Source: Perkinsus olseni (taxonomy: Eukaryota; Perkinsozoa; Perkinsida; Perkinsidae). From it: a stretch of 64,000 nucleotides of DNA. The stretch lies in NCBI GenBank assembly GCA_013115135.1, contig JABANP010000201.1, forward strand, positions 1 to 64,000, written 5' to 3'. The position numbers were made by a program, and so were the translations under genes. Positions 1-11,455 of this stretch are shown here, piece by piece. The notes under the pieces are model-generated. The model ran no database searches. It was not told the origin of the DNA and saw only the letters and a list, made by a program, of their open reading frames with translations. Position 1 is the stretch's first letter, and each line of letters starts with the position of its first letter.

Positions 1-328
1 AATGCCGTCCTTGGCTTCTGGTTGTCTGTCTTCTTGTCCCTCAGGGTTATCTGTCGAATCCTCTCCGGTCCATGTGTGCTATCCATTCCATATCCGGCTC
101 CGGTGTGCCATCCGTCCTTGCTCACCGGGGTTATCCGTTTCCACTGTTTCTGGGCCACTTCCTCACATGCCGTGTCTGGGTTCGTGTGTCCGGTGTCGTC
201 GGTGTGTCTGTCCACTGTCGCTCGTCTCCATGCCGTCTCCTTCTGTGTTTGCCTTGTGTGTTCTGCTCAGTTGTGTCCTCCATGCGGCTATCGTCGTCCA
301 CCTTCCTGGGCTGTTCGCTGTGTGGGGC
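1..328. other. Unassigned stretch before the GTT array
   Basis: This is mixed-composition, pyrimidine-rich sequence with no recognisable domain. Open frames run through it in all three plus-strand phases, but they owe their length to the repeat that follows. I see no gene here. It could be the edge of a gene lying outside the window. Confidence 0.3.
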
Positions 329-631
<303 letters not shown>

Positions 632-1000
632 AGTATGTATGGTGTAAGTATGGTAGTGTAAGTATGGTGGTATCACCTTTGTTGTATAAAAGGTTGACGA
701 GCATGTTCAGAGGCGCTCTCGTCGTTATGATACTGCCCAGCATCAGCAGCAGGATAGGACATGATTAGTATTGGGGAAGGTAACTCCTAGAATAGTGATG
801 ACACTAGTACAGTAGTGGGATGAAGGATCGGGAATACCTTCTTACCTCTTAACTCAATATTATTGCTATACAGAAACGGTGATGATAGTCATGATGAGTA
901 ATAACGATAGCCGGGTACCACTGGTGATGATGATGCTCCTATCATCACTGTTGATCGTAGTCTATAGTTTACTAATACCTGAATACCACCTCATTAGTAG
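632..1000. other. Intergenic, no gene seen
   Basis: This stretch lies between the GTT array and the 3' end of the acyl-CoA thioesterase gene. It has scattered GAT/ATC triplets and no domain-bearing frame on either strand. It may hold the 3' UTR of the minus-strand thioesterase gene. Confidence 0.3.
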
Positions 1001-2849
1001 TTATCCATCTACTAAAACTATTATCATGATAATCATCAATACATTACCATTCACCGCAACATGCTGCTTATCCTCAGAACCTTGCGGCCCCTTCATGGAG
1101 TCTTCTTCTTGTTGTGCAAGGGATGGTATGTTAATAAATCTTCGAGGAGGGTTACCAAGCCTTACTAAACCCTCTTGTATTGCTGTACATATCATAATAC
1201 CATCACGGGTAAATACATGACATACACCTGATATGATCCATCTTCATCATGATGATGATGCTGATGTTGTTGTTACACACTGCACGAGCATGAGACGATA
1301 CCAAACATCTCATATCGAATAGCATCCATTCATCAGCCCGTATCTGTATAGTTATTATATATCATGATCATCATCATGATGACAGTTATCATCATTACAT
1401 TAGTTTTATGAAAATAAAGAGTATGATCCAAACTTGTTAATTTAGTGGTATTACTGCAGAAGATACCCCCCAACGGTTCCAAGGACGTTGCTATTAGATT
1501 GAAGTCAGACATGTAGGCCAATACCTAGCACAATTATAATCATGATGATATAGGTGTAGAGGTGCACCACCCACACTCTTATGAGCAGCATCAGTATTGC
1601 CAACATCACCTCGAGCTCTTAGCCAAAATCTACAAGTATTCTTACATCCAGAGTAATGCTGATGATAGAACTACTCATGCTTACTGTCTCTTAGCCATCT
1701 CATGTTTAGGTTTACTATCATCCAGCATCAGATGATGATGATTAGGTATAAGATTATCCAACTATAACAACAACAACACCACAGTCTAACGTGGTGCACC
1801 ACATCATAATGCTGTTCTTGCTGCTGTTCTTGCTGCTGCTGTTGATGATGATGCTTTAACGCTGTATCTATTACATCATTCAACCCTTTCTTGGTTTCCC
1901 GTTTTGGCCGTTTCAAATTTAACTCAGCCACCGGACGACGGTCTACTGGTACTGAGTCATCGCTGTATTTACGCAGGAACCTATTCATAGATCGTTGTTG
2001 ATGATGAGTATGATGTGAATCGTTGGTGGTCTACTCTCTAGCACCATGGGGTAATCGATGGTAATCTTGTGAGGCTATACGTGCCGCTACACTGAAAGAG
2101 GAACAACAACATCCATCATCATAGACATGAGTAGTAGTAGTTACTATTCCAAGGGTATGAGGTCCTCTGGTTGATACTTTACTTTAGGCATTGGTATTGA
2201 ATATGTAAGATGTGGTGAACCATCCTCAAACGTATGGAATTGCACCTTTGTAATAATACGCCAATGGACTTTCATTAATACTACTATTGTTATGATAATA
2301 ATAGTACCATCATCTTAAATATAACTTTACCATTTTGTCGACCTTCAACACTCCGTGTTAGGAATGATCTACCATCTCGAAGGTTCTCTACGTAGTATCT
2401 ACTCCAGTACGAGTGAGTATTCCTACCTTGCTGCTGCTGCTGCTGTTATTACTACATTATATCAGCTTGTGGATCCCCTGGTAATATAAAATAACAATGT
2501 ACTGAATGTGCGGAGTACCCTGCAGCTGGGTGTGAAGATGATGGTACCTTGAGTTAGTGTTAATATGATTATGAAGGTATGCTTATTACCGAGTCTGTAG
2601 CCGCTACTAACGCTTGACCAATGACTTGCCCACCAAAGACACCTTTAGCACCCCTAGGTAACCAAAGATTTTTCTTATCTAATAATATCTTACTACTACA
2701 CAAGAGTATAGTTATCACTACGACTACTACCAGCCAGGAACAGATGAGTATCTATCTTTCCTTAAAGCTAATGATTCTTCTACTGTCATACGATTGTTAT
2801 CCCTATGCTGTTGTTGGGCATGATGATCATGACGTCCATTGCCCCCCAT
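1001..2849 (-). CDS. Acyl-CoA thioesterase, TesB/ACOT8 type (multi-exon)
   Basis: Hydrolyses acyl-CoA to free fatty acid and CoA; ACOT8 relatives are usually peroxisomal. The exons, read right to left, carry TesB landmarks in family order. They are GVFGGQVIGQALVAA near 2620, HSVHCYFILPGDP near 2480, YYVENLRDGRSFLTRSV near 2370, VQFHTFEDG near 2220, FWLRARGD near 1620, YMSDFNLIATSLEPLGG near 1480, LDHTLYFH near 1420, and VFTRDGIMICTAIQEGLVR near 1180. Introns begin GT and end AG, and several contain GAT or GTT runs. The start is the ATG at 2849, before a His/Gln-rich leader. The stop at 1001 is the first in frame after the conserved end and could be preceded by one more intron. I see no clear peroxisomal C-terminal tripeptide. 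Confidence 0.85.
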
Positions 2850-3085
2850 GGTAGTATAACAAGTAGGTATACCTGATACGCTCTAGATACCCAATAGTAG
2901 TCGCACAGGGTATAATGGTACGGTATTACATTTAACAACACCACTACATCATGAGTATGGGAAATGTGACCACCTGCTAGTAGGGTGAGGGGGAGCCAAT
3001 GATGATGATGATGTTAAGGACATTGTTAGTAAATGGATACATCGTCACAATAATCGTCATCATAGTGGATAGAGTGATGATGTCC

Positions 3086-3528
3086 CTACGGGTGGCCAGC
3101 AGAAGCAGTAGCGGCTGCAGCTGCTGCCTGCTGGTCTTGTGCTACTTGTTGATTCTTCTCAGCAAACCTCGTACCAACTCTTTGGGAATATGTCATAAAC
3201 TTACCAACACACCGCTTTACACAGTCGGTCTGAAGCACACAAGGTAGTAGCCATCATCAGCAACAACAACAACACAAAAACAACGGCTGATATTGCTATT
3301 ACCTCTTCATAATCCAAATTCTTGGCTCTAAAGTTTTGTATACACTGATTGAAGCAACGTTCAACAAGTCCATTATAAGTCTGTAACGACTCGTTAACCT
3401 ACCATAATCAGGAATAGCGGATGTTGTGGTATGATTATTAGTTTCCCTACCTGCATATCCTGCATCTCCTTATTAACCATAGCTTGATCAGCAGGAGTTA
3501 GGTTACCAAGATTGGGAAGGGAGGCCAT
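3086..3528 (-). CDS. TIM9: Mitochondrial import chaperone Tim9 (small Tim, three exons)
   Basis: A small Tim that escorts hydrophobic precursors across the mitochondrial intermembrane space, normally as a Tim9-Tim10 hexamer. Exon 1 (from ATG 3528) encodes MASLPNLGNLTPADQAMVN. Exon 2 encodes LQTYNGLVERCFNQCIQNF with the first CX3C. Exon 3 (3229 to stop 3086) encodes DCVKRCVGKF with the second CX3C, followed by an Ala/Gln-rich tail. The twin CX3C spacing and the T-Y-N-x-L-V-E-R-C-F block are typical of Tim9 rather than Tim8/10/13. The intron 2 acceptor is TTCAG at 3230-3235. Length is about 90-95 residues, normal for the family. The Ala-rich C-terminal tail is an oddity. Confidence 0.9.
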
Positions 3529-3665
3529 AGTGATGTTGATGATAGCAACAACAGTAGTACTAGGGAAATAGACACCAAGTGGTCAGCAGAGTGTATACTA
3601 GACTAAACCACATCATAGGAGGCAGAAACGATATCATCATCAACGCTTTCATGCTACACTAATCA

Positions 3666-3959
3666 TCATTGTACATTACTCCCTTCAGCTGCTGCTGATG
3701 TTGTTGAGGTGGTGGTAATGGTTGGTTGTACTCCGCGATATCTCCTATCCTGTGCCCAGGCCAAGAACTGCCTCTTCCATCGAAAGAAGTAGGGTTCGGG
3801 GTCATAATCAGGACTGTACTTCTTACCAGCGTCGATGCCCTCTACAATGACAATAATGATGATCATGGTAGAGTTGTTGTTGTTATTACCAACACATAAT
3901 ATCCAGGTTAAAAATACAGAGAATACACCATAACTGACGATCTTCTTATCAATTGCCAT
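3666..3959 (-). CDS. Small putative membrane protein, unidentified
   Basis: Not recognised. It starts MAIDKKIVSYG followed by a hydrophobic helix (VFSVFLTWILCV, roughly residues 10-23). An intron-like stretch rich in AAC and ATC triplets then runs from a GT to a TAG at about 3843. After it comes a charged, aromatic segment with DYDPEPYFFRWKRQFLAWAQ and a Thr/Ser/Ala tail. Spliced, it would be about 80 residues: a single-pass protein with a short N-terminal anchor. It could be a small organellar inner-membrane subunit, but nothing fixes the function. Confidence 0.5.
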   Translation of the reverse strand: MAIDKKIVSYGVFSVFLTWILCVGNNNNNSTMIIIIVIVEGIDAGKKYSPDYDPEPYFFRWKRQFLAWAQDRRYRGVQPTITTTSTTSAAAEGSNVQ

Positions 3960-4070
3960 CAGTAAAAAGGAATGCTACGACAGGTACGATGTCATGCTGC
4001 TTAATAATAATAACGACAACAGAAGGAGGAACAAGACGATGTATCAACTGTCTTGACTACCATCTATTAA

Positions 4071-5445
4071 TTAAATATTCTTCGTCTTCCTACTATTACT
4101 AGCTGCTGTGGCTGCTGTTGCTGCTGATCGTACTCGAAGACTTCGTCTTACCTCAAAGACTTGATTATTATTGTCAGTTATGGTCTCCACCACAGACGAC
4201 TGATCGTTACTATGATGACGATGTTGTTACTAACACCCACTCACCTCTACCACACCATCACCATCCTTCTTGGTATGGCGTGTAGTAGTGGTAGTATTAT
4301 TGGTACTTGTAACCCTGAGATAATGTAACACAATTCTATCGTCATTACCCTCATGTTACCTAATTGGCTGCTGCTGCTGATCGTCATCTTTACTCCATTG
4401 CCAATTACCCTTGAGAGGTGCAAAAGTGAGCCTATGATACTTACTAGGCCCCAGACGCCTCAATACAGCCATGTGAGCTGCTGTTGGATATCCTTTATGT
4501 TGTGATAGATTATACTACAATGACGATGTCAGCGTGAATAAGTGGACGATGAGTACTACTGATGATGCTGCTGCTGTCATCACCTGTGGTATCTTATCAT
4601 TGATATCATGCATTATCCTATCTCTTGTTACTTTAGCTATTATCTATTACTATAGTTAATGATGTATAACAATAACAACAATACTATTACTCACCGATGC
4701 AGCTGCTATGAGCATTTCCTTACCGTCACCCTTCACCACTGGGGTCACACCAACAATATTAACGTTATCATTCTGATGATCATGATACCACATATCATGC
4801 TGATTGTAATATCCGTGTAATGTGCATTACCAATTGTGCTGGGGTTTTATTTCCATCTATCAATATATGATATTTAAGACCCTTCTTACCACATTTCACC
4901 AACTTCGTAACTGCTTCTGCCATAGCAGAGAAGGTAGCCTAAGGAGGTAGTAGTGGATTTATGGTAGAGGAGTGATGATGATAACTACCTGTAATATGTT
5001 GATGTTATCTATAGTATTTTATTATCAACTATACCTACACTCCACTTAACACCTTTATTACTTGTTAATTCCTGGTATACCATCTCACGATCTCCCTCGT
5101 CACTCAAGCTTTTAGAATCCTAAGAGCTACTATAATACTAATGCACGACTTGGCTGTACGATATTACACATATACCGTGTGATATATGAGTATCTCTATC
5201 GATGAATACCGCAGCAGCTACTACTGGGCCACATAGAGGGCCTCTTCCTGCTTCATCAACACCTATAACCTGATAATAACAATTATAACATACAGGCACC
5301 CTCATACACCCCTTACAATATCCGGCGCTACGCCTGATGAGCGTAATAAGTCCTCTTCCATTGACCTCGGTAATGATGGTGGTAGTGTCGTAGAGGCTGC
5401 GGTGGGTTGATGATTGGCGTTACGCTGACGCTTAGTTGTTACCAT
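4071..5445 (-). CDS. Ribonuclease HII / RNase H2 catalytic subunit (multi-exon)
   Basis: Cleaves the RNA strand of RNA-DNA hybrids and removes misincorporated ribonucleotides. Read from ATG 5445, exon 1 is a Lys/Arg-rich leader ([13 protein letters not shown]). Exon 2 has the hallmark [18 protein letters not shown] near 5240, with catalytic Asp and Glu. Later exons carry DSKSLSD near 5115, LIDGNKTP near 4850, [11 protein letters not shown] near 4735 (catalytic Asp), AKVTRDRIM near 4620, and [24 protein letters not shown] near 4470. Order and spacing match family A/HII enzymes. A Thr- and Lys-rich C-terminal extension ends at the TAA at 4071. The intron after exon 1 begins GTAAGG and ends TTATCAG. 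Confidence 0.92.
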
Positions 5446-5579
5446 GGCAATAATAATACATCAATACTGCTGGCAACACTACCATACCACACCCTCACCG
5501 CAACATAATCGTAGTATGATGGAGAACGTATGATGGCGTAATGGTAGTGACAATAGTATTGGTAATGATTATGGTAATG

Positions 5580-6376
5580 TTATTTACCGAACCTTTGTTG
5601 CTTGTAATCGTATTGATGAAGACTAGCGATAACGTCGGATATATAATCAATAGAATAAACTGGTATTATCTCCGCATAATATATATAGCTAGGATCCAAC
5701 CTCTCAGGTATTGTTACATTATTATAACTAAATGGGTAATTATTCTTATTTAATATCAAAGCTACATCAGGGTTAGGGAACGTATCATCACTTTTAAGCC
5801 TACTACTCACATCCTCTTGTTGTTGTTGTAATCGTTGATTAGCCTTCCTGACTAGATTCCTATGCCCATCCCCAAGTATATACTGTATCCTGCAATGAGC
5901 ATGACTAGCTGTTGGCTGCTGATGATGTTGTTTAATGATATTATCATACACTCTAGTAGTATTGTTATCACCATCAGTAGTGGTAGTATAACAATCGTAA
6001 ATAGTAATGTAATGACAGTTGGATACCTGTATAATAGCAATACTAATATCAGTTAGTTGATCTGATGTAAATGGTCTATCAATGCATAACAACACATGGT
6101 TCGGTTGCTTCTTTAACAGCATCATCTTCCTATCAGCACTGCCGGGCGATAAGGCACCTACAAAGAGGATGTTGTTGATAATAGCACACTGATGATGATG
6201 TTATTACATGTATATCGTGTTATTAATGACCGCAATCTGAGGATATACAATGGTATTACGGTAATATAGTGTATCACTATATCACGTATCATAGCTATGC
6301 TATGGAACAATACAAATAATTTATTTAATATACCATCCATCACTCTATTCATAACAGTAACTTCATTGTCCATCAT
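5580..6376 (-). CDS. NUS1: NUS1-like subunit of cis-prenyltransferase (dehydrodolichyl diphosphate synthase complex)
   Basis: NUS1/NgBR pairs with the catalytic cis-prenyltransferase to make dolichol precursors at the ER. Exon 1 from ATG 6376 (or 6373) encodes a hydrophobic helix-rich N-terminus (LNKLFVLFHSIAMIRDIVIHY). It ends at an intron of about 50 nt with acceptor TTTGTAG near 6157. The last exon carries QPNHVLLCIDRPFTSDQLTDI, a segment ending ITIYDCY that corresponds to the family's ISxYDH strand, and a C-terminus ending DYKQQRFGK. That end corresponds to the RxG tail needed for activity in eukaryotic NUS1. No catalytic Asp-Gly-Asn-Arg motif is visible, which fits the non-catalytic partner. 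It is divergently arranged with the SET gene. Confidence 0.78.
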
Positions 6377-6545
6377 TACTATCAACAACAACTAATAAAA
6401 TGCATACATTTAACATCACAATACCGCCTCACATCCCACTTCAGCTCGCCCAGGGTAGTAGAAAAAATCGTAACACCAAAATGGTAAACATGTATCGCTT
6501 CGCTCCGCCGTTGATCGAATAATAGGGCCATCATCTTGCCTAACG

Positions 6546-8311
6546 TTGATGTTGTTGTTGTTGGCGATGACTTCTTCTTCGTCTTCCTGTATGCCATCAT
6601 GTGTGAGAGTTGATAAGGTATCTCCTGATGTTGGTCTAGGGTTGTATTATAATAATACAACAACATCATCAATAGGTGATGTATTATATAAAGACAGACC
6701 ATTATTCCATATACAGCATACTGCCAATAGAAGATATGTTACCGCTTGTCAGAATTGCAGTAAGATAATAGATAATACAGTCTTACAGTTACAGACAATA
6801 CTAGATGAAGATGCATTCCGTGAAGCCCAGTATCAGGTGGTCATGGTACTAGGTAGTATGATAGTATGATCTACTATTCTTAGGTCTACGAATTAGGACG
6901 TGAAAGTGGTGCATTACCCGATAATAGTGGTAGTATGGTTAAGTGCAGATGTGGTGAGATATATTGTTCAGAAGAGGTAATACCACACCACTCCTAATAC
7001 CTGTATATTGTTATGATGTAGTGTCGTGTATCGGCGTATAAGAAGCATCATTGGGCGCTATGTGTGGCTGATGAGGCTACTGATGGTAGTAGTACTGGTG
7101 GTATTACTAAATTCAAATATCATTGTCTTGGTATTGATGGATGTGGTGATACATTATTATTAGCAGCCCAAGTACTACCTTATCATCATCATTGTTATGA
7201 TGTACATAAAGCATTGTGCAGGTATTGGCAGAACTAGTGTCAAGTTGTGAAGATAACGAAGGGAGATTACGTCAGGAGGTCGAATATCTAATGACGTAAT
7301 AAGTACGTCAAGAAGTACCATAACAACCTCAACTATCTTTAGATATTGCCATGGTGAGATTACTAAAATAGCTAGACCACCAGCAGGTATGGACGACCAT
7401 GATAAAGATGCTTATAGTAATGCTGTAGTTCTATATGTGATGATGTTATCGTTATCATCATACTGCAGATAATTGGAGATCATGGTTAGACGAGGCAGTT
7501 GGTGATGCGTACAATCTGTTGGCCGATGCATTTATGTCGAAGAACAATGAGCTTGGATACTTGTTAAGTGGCAAGTGTGATTATGGTGGCAGGAGGTTAT
7601 ATGAGAATATCGTTGGTATGTTTGACATGAACAACATCGATATCGAGATCCATAATGCTAAGGCTAAGAAGGAGGTATTCATAGTGATACTATCATAAGT
7701 TGTTATAACCTTATGTTATTATCATTGTCAGGTTAGTGAGCTTGGTAATGCTGCTGCTGCTGCTTCTGCTGCCAATGGCAGTAATGCTAACCGAGAGATG
7801 GCCGCTACTGTTACCAACGTGTTGTGCAATATACTGCGGGAGAAGCAAGTAGCTCTATCAATGTGGTCCTCTGAGATGGAAGGTGTATATGAAGATGATG
7901 ACCAAGAAGGAGAGGATGATGATGATGATATGATGTCTGATGATGAGCATGATGACGTAGAACATGAAGAATTGGTGGCCGAAGAGTTAGCACAACTACG
8001 TGAACAAGCTAGGGGAAGTGCCATTGGCCGAGCTAGTACAGAAGGATTTCCCATCATTCCATGGTACAGGCTTCTACTCCACTGTTGCCAGAATGAACCA
8101 TTCATGTTGTCCTAATGCCAAGGTGGTATTCAATAATACTACTAATGAGATGGAAGTGGTATCTTTAGCACCTATCAAATGTGGCGATGAGCTTAGGATA
8201 TCCTACGTACCAATACATCTAGATGTTAATACTAGAAGACATCGTCTCAAGGATTACGGATTCTATTGTAATTGTGATAGATGCGTTACTGAACAACAAC
8301 AACAGGTATGA
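6546..8311 (+). CDS. MYND/SET-domain lysine methyltransferase, SMYD-like (multi-exon)
   Basis: Likely a protein-lysine methyltransferase using S-adenosylmethionine. An early exon (6700-6830) has RYVTACQNCSKII. The next have KCRCGEIYCSEE (6945-6975) and CRVSAYKKHHWALC (7023-7060), together a MYND-type zinc finger. The C-terminal exon has MNHSCCPNAKVVF near 8095 (the SET NHS motif), GDELRISYV near 8190, and post-SET DYGFYCNCDRC near 8260. The middle exons are Ala- and Asp-rich (8 GAT runs at 7895-7960). The frame of the acidic exon and the frame of the NHS exon differ, so a short intron must lie between about 7930 and 8030. The start may be 6546 or the next ATG at 6567. Confidence 0.82.
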
Positions 8312-8509
8312 TGATGGTAGTATACCACTACGATCATCATAATCATCATCATCATAACGTCCTTTATCTGTTCCTACTACCACCGTCATTGTTGTTGTTT
8401 CTATTCATGTGATCCATACTCATGTAGTGTATTGGATTGCTATCACTAGTGATACTATCATCATCAGCATCGCCATCATCTCGTTGTAGCCTCCTCACCC
8501 TTGCTGCTG

Positions 8510-8931
8510 ATGCTTCGTCTATCCCCGACCACTCTGGTGCGTTACCCCTCCGGTACTCGTACCATAATGTCCCCTTATCCTGGGGGACCAGTATATCAAT
8601 GGCTAAGGATCAAGTAATACAAGATGATGATCATCCATAACAACCATCCCTGTTGTTATTATTCAGTTATAATTATTTTAAAAGATATCAATGGAGACGT
8701 GTTGGTAGATGGCAGATGAGGTCATGGTGTTACTGGAAGGCAGCATTTTATGGAGTACCCGAGTGGAACATAGATCCAACTAAGAATCAATGGCGTTGGT
8801 GTGTTGATCCGGCATGGTATGGTGGTATGAGGGATAAGGCCAATATGGATATGTACAGACTAATGGTATACCCATTCTTCGGTTATGCTCTATTGTACCT
8901 ACACTCGAGGTTCAAGCAAAATGATAAGTAA
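8510..8931 (+). CDS. Small aromatic-rich protein, possibly mitochondrial; unidentified
   Basis: Not recognised. Two exons join in frame across an intron at about 8606-8660 (GTAATAC...TTCAG). The deduced protein is about 120 residues. It starts MLRLSPTTLVRYPSG, a basic, hydroxylated leader that could target mitochondria. It is then very rich in Trp, Tyr and Arg (YFKRYQWRRVGRWQMRSWCY, VPEWNIDP, QWRWCVDPAWYGGM) and ends with a hydrophobic aromatic stretch and a charged tail. This composition resembles small lineage-specific subunits of mitochondrial inner-membrane complexes in alveolates, but that is inference. It lies between the SET gene and the Rieske gene. Confidence 0.55.
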
Positions 8932-9226
8932 ATATAACACCATGTACAACAACAGTCATCATTTTATTATCAGATACAACGTGTTCGCTAAGTGGCGTAA
9001 GGATGATGATGATCAACAGCAATGAGCCATCGGCCGATGGCAGTATTGGTAGTACATGTCTTGGCCAGTCCACTGGAAGGATATGACCTTGGCTCGTGAT
9101 GATGATAACAACAATAAGGAGAATACTCTTATTATTATACATGATTGATAACGTGTTGAGTTGATGATTCTGTTTTCCGGGTGGTCTGCTGCTGCTGCTG
9201 ATCTTCCCAGCTGCTGTTTTATTATC

Positions 9227-11329
9227 ATGTCTAATAATATTGATGGAAGTGCATCTCAATGCATCGGTCATGTTAACCAATTTACCAGGTATCATCATCT
9301 TCATCATACCATCGTACCATGATGATGTCTAGGAATAGAGTGTCTATTATTAAACTGAAATCGAGTACTACTACTAGTATGAAGGGAGGAGGTGGTGAAG
9401 TATTGGTATATACTGAAGGGGGTGATGATGATCATGAGCATCCTAACATAGTAGCAATGTCTAATAGGTAGTAACGATGGTGGTGGATGATGGTAGTGTT
9501 GTTATTGGTTGCATCTCTTAGTTGCGGTCATCTAGGATACAGGATAGTAGACAATAATGATGATGTCGTGATACATACCAACACTGGAGCAGCAGCAGCA
9601 GGTGGACCATGTGTGAGATGCCCAGGGCATGGTGCTCTCATATCAGTAATACTAACCACTATACACGATACTCTATCATGGTACTAGTGTGGTTAGCAGT
9701 TACGTGATGGTATCAGTGTTGATGATGATTATCGATTTAGACAGAGGATGTACGGTACGGCTATTGATAGTAATGGTATGGTATGGATAAATGGTAATAG
9801 TGATGGCAGTGTTGGCATTATCATTGTACACCCTCAGTTAGAGGCAAGGACCCTCCCACACTAGGGGAGGAGGACAACAGCAGGTATGGTAGCGTCGATG
9901 GGCATCAGACCATGTACACATTATAGGTCATTAGACGAGGGCCAGCGTGAACAACAAGAAGAAGACCGGCAGCAGCGAGTGGCGTGTCCAACTAAGGATA
10001 TAGAAGATATCATCGACCACCGACCTACGTTCGCTCCAGCGGATAGGAGGGATAGCGTCCATAGCGTGGCGACGGATACACCGGTGGTGGTGATGATGCA
10101 ATTATTGGATAGGTAATAACAAGATCGGCATAGCAGTGTAGTAGTGTTGATGACGATAGGCAACCTGCTGCGTCATGTGGGGTATATAGATTGAAGATGA
10201 AGATAGTATCAAGCAATACAGCTATGCTACACGACCTTATCAATAGAGGACCCCTCATAACCTTACTAGTGGGCGATGATGCTGGGGCTGATACCACGAT
10301 ACACACGAGAGAGTAGTTATCAATGGTATAACGTATGGTGATGGAAACAATCATTCAGGTATACTCCGATAAACCTTGTCTATGATAATACTGGTGTGAT
10401 ATTCGATCTACTCATAAGATGCTACACCAATGGTAAAGTTAGTAATTATTTATGTACAGCATTGCCAGTAGGGGAGGACACTACACCACACCGCCACCAG
10501 CGGGCTAAACTTGTACCTAATAATATCTTTAATTGGATCAAAGTAATAATAGCTGCTTTTAGTCTTCTGATGTGCACTCAGGACTATCAAGGAGTTATAA
10601 AGAATATATCATTCATATGTGCTGGTACGGGTGTATGTCCAGCGTTACAGTTTTTATATTACTACAGCAGCAGTGCCGGGGATCATGATGGCCGTCCTTG
10701 TTGCGGCGGCCTGGAGAGTATAACTCTCATATTGTAATGTTGCAATCTCACGCTAACTCCTCTTTAGTCGCCCCCTCTGTAGTTTCCATCGTACCCATGA
10801 TCACATTATTGATGAATATAATATCCGGACTACAGCCAGTGAGGGAAGGCTTAAGAGTATTCTTAGGGTACTACATTACCGTTCATCATCATCATGCTAT
10901 CATCACAATCATGCTGTCTTGTAGGTTATATATATCCTCACACAAGAATCATCATCATCAATACACGACTTAAATAAGGTAGTAGTAGTACTCGTAATAG
11001 GTTGTTTCCACTATGATGGCACTACTATCAGCAAACCAAACCGTCATGTGTCGTATCATATATAACCCCACCACCTAGGGATACAGCATATCCATCTGTC
11101 ACAGCCTTATGGTATTATAATACTTTACGGAGGCTTCTGCCGACAAGGTACTTATACTACTACCAATACCAATACTACCACTCCTTCTTCTTCTTCTCCT
11201 CTCAGTTCCCCCAGTACTCTAGTTGTACACTCTGGCCCCAGAGGCTTTAATAATACCTTAATATCCCCCCTTAGTAGGCTTAATTATACCATACATAATG
11301 GCCGTCGGGTATGTCTAGACCCCCCATGA
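9227..11329 (+). CDS. Rieske [2Fe-2S] domain with cytochrome-b5-reductase-like FAD/NAD domain (probable fusion)
   Basis: Predicted electron-transfer protein. The 5' exons (from ATG 9227) encode QFTRNRVSIIKL, then a Rieske cluster-binding pair: SCGHLGYRI near 9525 (C-x-H) and CVRCPGHGALIS near 9615 (C-x2-H). They resemble RFESD-type ferredoxins. Further exons carry an FAD-binding RxYTP-like segment (YTPINLVYDNTGVIFDLL near 10365), YTNGKVSNYL, and an NAD-binding FICAGTGVCPALQF near 10615. The end, VVHSGPRGFNN near 11240, matches the family's Cys-Gly-Pro-x-Gly-Phe block with His-Ser replacing Cys. The stop is TGA at 11327-11329. The joining exons around 9830-10300 are not resolved, so two adjacent genes remain possible. 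Confidence 0.65.
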
Positions 11330-11455
11330 TTATCATCATCATCGAGATCCACTTGCGTCTTGAGTTGTCCTCCTCCTCCTCTGTTGTTGGTGTTATTATT
11401 GTTGTTGTTTGTAGTTATTGTTTTATCTGTGATGGCGACAACACTATGCCTTACC

